A stretch of 10,824 bases of DNA from an uncultured Collinsella sp. (lineage in GTDB: Bacteria; Actinomycetota; Coriobacteriia; Coriobacteriales; Coriobacteriaceae), in the NCBI GenBank assembly GCA_900552425.1, contig URZR01000046.1:1-10824 (forward strand), in the 5' to 3' direction. The position numbers were made by a program, and so were the translations under genes. Below are positions 5,970 through 10,824 of the stretch, piece after piece (the first letter of the stretch is position 1; each line of letters opens with the position of its first letter). A model generated the notes under the pieces. That model saw nothing but the letters and a program-made list of their open reading frames with translations. It was not told where the DNA came from and searched no databases.

Positions 5970-7010
5970 TTGGTTCGACGTGGCTCGCATCCGCGACTTT
6001 CGGTGATCCTTGTGGTAGAAGGTTCGCCCAGCTATGCGATGCGTGCGCTCGAGAGTATCCAGAACCAAGACCTCTACGATTTGCAGATTGTCGTTGTCTG
6101 TCGCGATACTGCGCCCGGTGTGCGCCATTCGCTTCAAGTTGCTGCCGACAGGGACATCCATATTGATTTGATTGACGTCGAGGACGCGAAGCACAGCGCT
6201 TGTCTTCGTGCCGGTTTTGCTGCCTCGCGCGGCTCTCAAATCATCGCTATGAACGCCGATGAGTGGTTTGCTCCGCAGTCCCTTTCCAAGATGGTCGATA
6301 TCGCGTGCGATACTGCGGCAGACATAGTGTTCCCCACGGTGTCGCTCGACCGCTATGATGCACATCGAGAGCGCCATTCGCGTGTCTTGGATGCTGCCTC
6401 TATTGTCATCGAAGACAAGTCTTCGATGGTGGCCGGGCTGCCTCAGTTGATTTTAGGCGGCCTAGTCGTTCAGACCTCTGGCGTGATGTATAGTCGTCCG
6501 CTGTTTGAGGCATGCCTGTCGCACGGCAAGGCGTACCGTACGGTTGAGTTTATGGTGTGCGCGCTCTCGCAGGCGCAGCGCGTCTCCGGATGCGGCGACG
6601 CTTGTTTCCACACGGTAGCGCCTAAGCTTACAGACGCCTTTGATCCCACCATGTATGCCAAGGTATCCGATGACACCCGAGCGCTCGACGAGCTTGCGGA
6701 CTCACTCTCGGAAGCAGATAGCGGTGGTCGGCTCAAGCTGGCAAGCCAAAAGTTCTACTTTGCCGGACTGGTCGCCTGCATCGAGAATTTGTGTCTGAGC
6801 CCGCATGGGGTGTCGTCAATCGAGCGTTCCGCCCGCATGCGTGATATGCTCGAGGCGCCTCGAACCCGTCAGATGGTCGCCGCGCTCAAGGACAACCATC
6901 GGGGACTCGGTCTGTTGTTTGGGCCGATCGCCAGCGCTAAGCCCGCGCGCTGCGTGATGTGTACGCATCTGGCAGCTTTTCTTAACCGGACGGGCGCAAA
7001 GCCCGCCTAA
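5970..7010 (+). CDS. Divergent GT2-like glycosyltransferase
   Basis: 346 residues with a GT-A fold signature at the N-terminus: LSVILVVEGSPSYAMRALES (10-29), a beta strand LQIVVV (38-43), then CLRAGFAASRGSQIIAMNAD (78-97) with EWF after it, matching the strand-turn around the DXD motif of family 2 glycosyltransferases. Two usual active-site signatures are altered: the DDGS after the second strand reads CRDT (44-47), and the DxDD motif reads NADE (95-98). Residues beyond about 200 match nothing I recognise; no transmembrane segment is evident. TTG is taken as the start because AGAGGA (5956-5961) is 8 bases upstream, and later starts would remove the first strand. It stands alone between truA and argR, so the sugar, acceptor and pathway are unknown. 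The enzyme may be active with a divergent site, or inactive. Confidence 0.75.
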   Translation: MVRRGSHPRLSVILVVEGSPSYAMRALESIQNQDLYDLQIVVVCRDTAPGVRHSLQVAADRDIHIDLIDVEDAKHSACLRAGFAASRGSQIIAMNADEWFAPQSLSKMVDIACDTAADIVFPTVSLDRYDAHRERHSRVLDAASIVIEDKSSMVAGLPQLILGGLVVQTSGVMYSRPLFEACLSHGKAYRTVEFMVCALSQAQRVSGCGDACFHTVAPKLTDAFDPTMYAKVSDDTRALDELADSLSEADSGGRLKLASQKFYFAGLVACIENLCLSPHGVSSIERSARMRDMLEAPRTRQMVAALKDNHRGLGLLFGPIASAKPARCVMCTHLAAFLNRTGAKPA

Positions 7011-7052
7011 ACGGCTCATTACGAAACAAACTTGCATAGAATTGTTTCGAAA

Positions 7053-7097
7053 TGCGTTCTTATTCACAAAAGCCTTCAAATAGCGCTAAACTATTCA
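7053..7097 (+). promoter_or_regulatory. Candidate argR promoter with ARG-box-like site
   Basis: A -35-like TTCACA (7063-7068) and a -10-like TAAACT (7087-7092) are separated by 18 bases, about 50 bases before the argR ATG. TGCGT-TCTT-ATTCA (7053-7066) overlaps the -35 element and matches the palindromic ARG-box core TGAAT-N4-ATTCA at 8 of 10 positions. A second ATTCA half-site lies at 7093-7097, 31 bases on, near the expected start of transcription. Autoregulation by ArgR would fit, but is inferred. The remainder of the 132-bp gap before argR is AT-rich without further structure. Confidence 0.4.
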
Positions 7098-7142
7098 AAC
7101 ACTGGTTGATTGTCTCCGCCATCTTTTGGAGTGAGGGTTTGT

Positions 7143-7580
7143 ATGGCTAAAAAACGCAATGGGCGCCAGGATGCCATTAGAGATATTGTGCGCAATAAGG
7201 ATGTCCGCACGCAGCGCGTGCTGGTCGATGAGCTCCGCGCTATGGGCTTTGATTGCACGCAGGCGACTGTCTCTCGCGATATTGCCGATATGGGGCTGCG
7301 TAAGCTCCCTGAGGGCATCTATGTTCTGGCAGAGGACCTGCACCTGCAGCGTATGGTTTCCGAGCTCGTAACGGGCGTTCTGCGTACCGATAATCTGGTT
7401 ATGATCAAGGCTCAGCCTGGCACGGCTTCCGGCATCGCCGCCGCCGTTGATGCGGCAGAGTTGCCCGATGTGCTTGGCTCGCTTGCCGGCAACGATACGA
7501 TTTTGGTTATTGCCCAGACGGCCGAGGACGGCGAGCGTCTCGAGGCGCTGATCAATAAGCTGAGCAATTCTCGCAAGTAG
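7143..7580 (+). CDS. argR: Arginine repressor ArgR
   Basis: Hexameric arginine-responsive DNA-binding regulator of arginine synthesis or catabolism. 145 residues from ATG 7143. The N-terminal winged helix (about 7-55) has the recognition segment TQATVSRDIADMGLRK (39-54). The C-terminal trimerisation and arginine-binding domain has PGTASGIAAAVD (92-103) and LGSLAGNDTILVI (111-123). The usual GDD motif, whose aspartates bind arginine, is GND here (N117, D118). An in-frame upstream start at 7110 would add 11 residues unlike the family; GTGAGGG (7131-7137) is placed for the ATG. No arginine genes lie in the window, so ArgR probably acts elsewhere and perhaps on its own promoter. Confidence 0.95.
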   Translation: MAKKRNGRQDAIRDIVRNKDVRTQRVLVDELRAMGFDCTQATVSRDIADMGLRKLPEGIYVLAEDLHLQRMVSELVTGVLRTDNLVMIKAQPGTASGIAAAVDAAELPDVLGSLAGNDTILVIAQTAEDGERLEALINKLSNSRK

Positions 7581-7629
7581 GCGTGCGGGTCGTGCGCTCG
7601 GCACTTCGTGCACTGACATAGTGGCTTGT

Positions 7630-7662
7630 AAGGGGTATCGACGTTGGTCGGTACCCCTTTTT
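7630..7662 (+). terminator. Intrinsic terminator after argR
   Basis: 13-bp stem AAGGGGTATCGAC / GTCGGTACCCCTT, with one T-G wobble and a GTTG loop, running into five T residues. It lies 50 bases after the argR stop. The core GGGGTA...TACCCC is the same as in the terminator after rplQ. Confidence 0.9.
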
Positions 7663-7700
7663 GTTTGCCGGTATAAAGACCGCCCACCAGGTCGCTTCAA

Positions 7701-7744
7701 ACTAAAAGGCCCCCGAGCAGTTCAATAAGCTGCTCGGGGGCCTT
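7701..7744 (-). terminator. Intrinsic terminator of the PBP gene
   Basis: Perfect 15-bp stem between 7706-7720 and 7730-7744 (core GGCCCCCGAGCAG / CTGCTCGGGGGCC) with a 9-base loop. On the minus strand it is followed by TTTTAGTTT, starting 23 bases after the PBP stop. The plus-strand side has only CCTTGTTGG after the stem, so it would terminate poorly in that direction. Confidence 0.9.
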
Positions 7745-7766
7745 GTTGGCTTTAGTCGCGTACTTC

Positions 7767-9965
7767 TTAGCCGACCGTATCGTCAGGCGTGGGCGAGGGG
7801 TCGGGAGTGGGAGTGGGCGTAGGCGTAGGCGTGCCGCCATCGCCGCCGGTCGAACCACCAGTGGAGCCGCCCGTCGAGCCACCGGTCGTACCGGTGCCGC
7901 CGGTGGTGTCGCCGCCCGTGGTCTCGGTGGTCGTGGTCGTCGTGGTAGTCGTTGTGGTGGTTTCCTCTTCCTCTTCGTCCTTGTCCTTGTCGTCGTTCTC
8001 CGACTTCTTGGTGTTATTGGTGCCGTAGAACTTCCAGACGCTGTTGTTCTTGTAGGTGGGCGCCGTTCCGGTCGCAAACTCCTCGCGCTCGGTACCGGTC
8101 AGAACGGTGTTCATAAACCGCTTAAAGACAGGCAGGTTGGTGCTGTCGCCCAGCAGGTCCGTGCCGTACTTTTGGATGGGGATCTCGCCCGCGGAATAGC
8201 CGGTCCACAGGGCGCACGCCAGCTGCGGGGTATAGCCGCAGAACCACAGGTTGGTGGTGTTGTCGGTGGTGCCCGTCTTGCCGGCATAGGGCTGGTTGAC
8301 ACTCAGGGCGCCGGCAGCACCCGTACCGCTGCCCTTCATGACGCCGGACAGAACATCGGTGACCGCGGCGGCCTCGCCCTCGGTAAGCACCTGTGAGGGA
8401 TTGTCGGTGTGCTGGTACAGCACCGAACCGGTACGAGAATCAATCTCGGTGATGGCGATCGGCTGGCGATAGTAGCCGCCGTTGGCAAACGTCGCGTAGG
8501 CGGCGGCCATCTCGAGTGGCGAGATCGAGCCGGTGCCGAGCGTCATGACGGGAACGTCCTCGATGTTGTCCTTGGCGGGGTCGATGCCGAGCTTTTTGAC
8601 GAGCGAGATGATCTTGCTGTTGCCGACGGCTTCCGCCACCTGGATGTAGCCGGTGTTGGAGGAGTATGCCGTCGCCTGCTTAAGCGTGATGCTGCCGTAG
8701 CTCTGGTTGGCGTAATTTTGGACCTCGGTCGTGGTGCCCTTGGCCTTGAGCGGCGAGTTGCAGTTGAGGGTGACGTTGGGGTTCATGCCGTTTTGGATGG
8801 CAGTTGCCAGCGTAAAGGCCTTAAAGGTGGAGCCGACGGGACGCTTGGCCGTGGCATGGTTTACGTGGTTCTCGTCGGCGTTGTAGTCGTAGCCGCCCAC
8901 CATGCACTTGATGTAGCCGGTCTTGGGGTCGACGACGACCATGCCCATGTCCAGGCCGTCAAGCGAGAGCGTGTCGAGCTGCTCGCGGACGGCATTCTCT
9001 GCCACCTGCTGCATCGTGGGGTCGATGGTGGTCTTGACGGTCAGGCCGCCCTTAAAGAGCACGTCGGTCGAGAACTCCTGCTCCAGCAGCTGCTTGACGT
9101 AGGAGACAAAGTAGGGCTGCGAGTATACGTCGACGCCGCTGCCCGAGATTTCGGTCACATTGAGGGTGATGGGCTCGGCCTGTGCGGCATCGTGCTCCTC
9201 CTGGGTGATGTGGCCCAGGCGCAGCATGTTGTCGAGAACCTTGTTGCGGCGAGACAGTGCCAGATCGGGATTGACCGTGGGGTCGTACTGCGAAGGCGAG
9301 TTGGGAAGGCCGATGAGTAGCGCGGCCTCGCTCAGGGTGAGGTCGGCGGCGCTCTTGGACAGATAGGTCTCGGCTGCGGCCTCGATGCCGTAGGCGCCGT
9401 GGCCGTAATAGATGGTGTTGAGGTACATCATGAGGATCTCGTCTTTGGAGTACATGTCCTCCATCTTGATGGCGATGTAGGCCTCGCGCACCTTACGCTC
9501 AATGGTCGAGTCGAATTGCTCCTCCTGCAGGATGGTGTTGCGCACAAGCTGCTGGGTGATCGTCGAGGCGCCTTCGTGCCCGCCGCCGAGGGTTGCCACC
9601 GCAGCACGCGCGATACCCCACAGGTCGATACCGCCGTGCTCGTAGAAGCGCTCGTCCTCGACGTCAACGGTGCCCTGCAGCACGTAGGGGGAGACCTCGT
9701 CCTTGGTGATAGACTTGCGGTTTTGCGTGTAGAAGCTCGCGATCTTGTTGCCGTTGCAGTCGACGATCTCGGTGGGCTCGCTCACCAGATACGCGTTGGC
9801 GTCGGTGTAGTCGGGCAGATCGGACAGCCAGCGGTTGACGTTGCCGACCATGCCGATGCCAAATGCCACGCCCGCAATCAGCAGAAAGCCCAAAAACGAG
9901 AGCAGGATTATGGGCAGGGCGTGCGTCTTTGAACGGCTGTGTCCCTGTCGTTGGCGAGGACCCAT
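7767..9965 (-). CDS. Class A penicillin-binding protein (transglycosylase/transpeptidase)
   Basis: Bifunctional peptidoglycan polymerase and cross-linker, 732 residues. A basic cytosolic tip (1-16) precedes one membrane segment (about 17-42). The GT51 domain has the catalytic E103 in EDERFYEHGG, GASTITQQL (132-140), RKVRE (157-161, second Glu E161) and the YLNTIYYGHGAYGIEAAAE block (181-199). The transpeptidase domain has SxxK (S379-K382, STFK), SxN (S435-N437, SSN) and KTG (563-565). The tail from about 650 is low complexity: Lys/Asp/Glu, 12 consecutive Thr, three Ser-Thr-Gly-Gly units and five Thr-Pro units. The tail should lie outside the membrane in the wall. GGAGGT is 6 bases before the ATG. 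It is transcribed against argR and divergently from the U32 gene. Confidence 0.96.
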   Translation of the reverse strand: MGPRQRQGHSRSKTHALPIILLSFLGFLLIAGVAFGIGMVGNVNRWLSDLPDYTDANAYLVSEPTEIVDCNGNKIASFYTQNRKSITKDEVSPYVLQGTVDVEDERFYEHGGIDLWGIARAAVATLGGGHEGASTITQQLVRNTILQEEQFDSTIERKVREAYIAIKMEDMYSKDEILMMYLNTIYYGHGAYGIEAAAETYLSKSAADLTLSEAALLIGLPNSPSQYDPTVNPDLALSRRNKVLDNMLRLGHITQEEHDAAQAEPITLNVTEISGSGVDVYSQPYFVSYVKQLLEQEFSTDVLFKGGLTVKTTIDPTMQQVAENAVREQLDTLSLDGLDMGMVVVDPKTGYIKCMVGGYDYNADENHVNHATAKRPVGSTFKAFTLATAIQNGMNPNVTLNCNSPLKAKGTTTEVQNYANQSYGSITLKQATAYSSNTGYIQVAEAVGNSKIISLVKKLGIDPAKDNIEDVPVMTLGTGSISPLEMAAAYATFANGGYYRQPIAITEIDSRTGSVLYQHTDNPSQVLTEGEAAAVTDVLSGVMKGSGTGAAGALSVNQPYAGKTGTTDNTTNLWFCGYTPQLACALWTGYSAGEIPIQKYGTDLLGDSTNLPVFKRFMNTVLTGTEREEFATGTAPTYKNNSVWKFYGTNNTKKSENDDKDKDEEEEETTTTTTTTTTTTETTGGDTTGGTGTTGGSTGGSTGGSTGGDGGTPTPTPTPTPDPSPTPDDTVG
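7803..7961 (-). repeat. Low-complexity repeats coding the PBP tail
   Basis: Three adjacent repeat types: five Thr-Pro codon pairs (7803-7832, 6-base period), Ser-Thr-Gly-Gly units (about 7842-7884, 12-base period, visible on the plus strand as GTCGAGCCACCG-like units), and 12 Thr codons (7926-7961). The Thr run mixes ACC, ACA, ACG and ACT, so it is not a uniform nucleotide repeat. Confidence 0.85.
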
Positions 9966-9988
9966 ATATTGACCTCCAGGTATGTCGT

Positions 9989-10015
9989 GCCGGACGGTGG
10001 ATGTGCCGTCGGGGC
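9989..10015 (-). promoter_or_regulatory. Possible hairpin in the PBP 5' leader
   Basis: On the minus strand GACGG pairs with CCGTC around an 8-base loop, extended by GCC/GGC across a small internal loop. It lies upstream of the GGAGGT site of the PBP gene. The role is unknown and it may be incidental. Confidence 0.3.
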
Positions 10016-10058
10016 AGGATGGACATAAGTTATTACACGATAAACCAAACGGGGCGCG

Positions 10059-10068
10059 CGAGGCCTCG
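10059..10068. other. Palindrome in the divergent intergenic region
   Basis: CGAGGCCTCG is a perfect 10-base palindrome between the PBP gene (-) and the U32 gene (+). It directly precedes TGTATGCT (10069-10076), a -10-like sequence for the U32 gene without a convincing -35. It could be an operator; evidence is weak. Confidence 0.3.
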
Positions 10069-10127
10069 TGTATGCTGGAAGACGGTATTTTTCAGAGTGA
10101 ATGCATACCTTGGTAAGGAGTTTGTCG

Positions 10128-10824
10128 ATGGCGATTCGGACGATGGGGCCGAGCGGACAATACGAGACTGGATTGGATGCTGCCGGTGCGGCGCTGCCCG
10201 AGCTGCTGGCGCCGGCGGGCGGACTCGACCAGATGCTTGCGGCCATCGCCGCGGGTGCCGATGCCATCTATGCGGGGTTGGGCGGCTTTAACGCCCGTGT
10301 GAGCGCCCATGGCTTTACGGATAACGAGTTTGCGCGCGGCTGCGCCGTGGCGCATGCCCATGGCGTGCGTGTGTACGTAACGCTCAACGTGTTCGTGTTT
10401 GACGATGAGTTGTCCGACGCGGTGGCGTTGGGAGCTCATGCACTGGAGCTGGGCGCCGATGCTCTGATTGTCGCCGATGCCGGGTTGGCCTGCGCGCTGC
10501 GCGCGGCGATTCCCGGGGTCGAGATTCACCTGTCCACGCAGGCGGGCGCTCATAGCGAGGGTGCCGTGCGGCTTGCCGCCGATGAGCTGGGGGTCGAGCG
10601 CGTGACGACGGCACGCGAGCTGACGGTCGACGAGATTGCGGCGCTCTGTGCCACGGGCGTGCCCATCGAGGTATTCTGCCACGGTGCGATTTGCATCGGC
10701 TATTCGGGGGCGTGCGAGTTCTCGGCCTTGCGGCGTGGGCGCTCGGCGATGCGCGGCGACTGCACGCAGCCGTGCCGTCTGGCGTACGACCTGGTGGACG
10801 AGGCGGGACAGAGCGTTGTCGCCG
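10128..10824 (+). CDS. U32 family peptidase-like protein, 3' end cut by the window
   Basis: First 232 residues of a U32 family protein. The start ELLAPAGGLDQMLAAIAAGA (about 25-44) and the strand YAGLGGFNAR open the TIM-barrel-like domain. The U32 signature runs from E181 to S199 (EVFCHGAICIGYSGACEFS), with F198 where the pattern usually has Leu, Ile, Val or Met. Cysteines C184, C189, C196, C212 and C216 are present, the last two in RGDCTQPCR. In characterised relatives (RlhA, TrhP, UbiU/UbiV) conserved cysteines hold a 4Fe-4S cluster and the proteins hydroxylate RNA or ubiquinone precursors rather than cleave peptides. An RNA-hydroxylase role like RlhA or TrhP is therefore plausible but not proven. 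TAAGGAG (10114-10120) is 7 bases before the ATG. About 20 residues precede the conserved domain. Confidence 0.9.
   Translation, partial: MAIRTMGPSGQYETGLDAAGAALPELLAPAGGLDQMLAAIAAGADAIYAGLGGFNARVSAHGFTDNEFARGCAVAHAHGVRVYVTLNVFVFDDELSDAVALGAHALELGADALIVADAGLACALRAAIPGVEIHLSTQAGAHSEGAVRLAADELGVERVTTARELTVDEIAALCATGVPIEVFCHGAICIGYSGACEFSALRRGRSAMRGDCTQPCRLAYDLVDEAGQSVVA

Noticed and set aside
5927..6166. ATG reading frame starting before the glycosyltransferase gene
   Set aside because: Overlaps the glycosyltransferase in another frame, gives a Cys/Arg-rich product without a domain, and has no good ribosome binding site.
6991..7005. CGGGC-GCAAA-GCCCG hairpin as terminator of the glycosyltransferase gene
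   Set aside because: Short stem lying within the coding end and no T-tract after it.
7926..7961. Phase-variable tract in the PBP tail
   Set aside because: The 12 Thr codons are mixed and the unit is a whole codon, so slippage would not shift the frame.
8409..9320. Open frame of 303 codons on the plus strand inside the PBP gene
   Set aside because: Antisense shadow of the PBP coding sequence, which has complete catalytic motifs; the product is Val/Gly/Asp-rich without a domain.

Overview
The window looks like a chromosomal segment of a high-GC Gram-positive bacterium, most likely a Coriobacteriia member (Collinsella-like). That placement is an inference from gene order, GC-rich codon use and the feel of the proteins; no database search was possible. 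Every gene is intact except the two cut by the window edges. I see no rRNA, tRNA, mobile element or CRISPR array, and no gap without a gene exceeds 300 bases.

Region 1 (1-4891, all +) is the end of the spc/alpha ribosomal superoperon: adk (5' end outside the window), map, infA, rpmJ, rpsM, rpsK, rpsD, rpoA and rplQ. adk and map overlap by 4 bases. Two longer gaps break the tight packing. The map-infA gap (148 bp) carries a candidate promoter with direct and inverted repeats. The infA-rpmJ gap (150 bp) carries two long complementary pairings in pseudoknot order, ending just before the rpmJ ribosome binding site. A strong intrinsic terminator closes the cluster after rplQ.

Region 2 (4984-7580, +) holds truA, a divergent GT2-like glycosyltransferase without a functional partner next to it, and argR, which has its own candidate promoter and an ARG-box-like site. 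argR ends at a second strong terminator.

Region 3 (7701-9965, -) is a class A penicillin-binding protein facing argR convergently, with its own terminator. It has complete transglycosylase and transpeptidase motifs and a low-complexity acidic, poly-Thr, Ser-Thr-Gly-Gly and Thr-Pro tail. A 162-bp divergent intergenic region separates it from region 4 (10128-end, +), a U32 family protein with its cysteine cluster, cut by the window end.

The first nine genes and truA serve translation, transcription and nucleotide balance: adenylate kinase, N-terminal Met removal, initiation factor, ribosomal proteins, RNA polymerase alpha and tRNA pseudouridylation. The rest are independent housekeeping or cell-envelope units. 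The most interesting non-coding signal is the rpmJ leader, which has the right position and topology for a ribosomal-protein autoregulatory RNA. No wholly new multigene system is visible.
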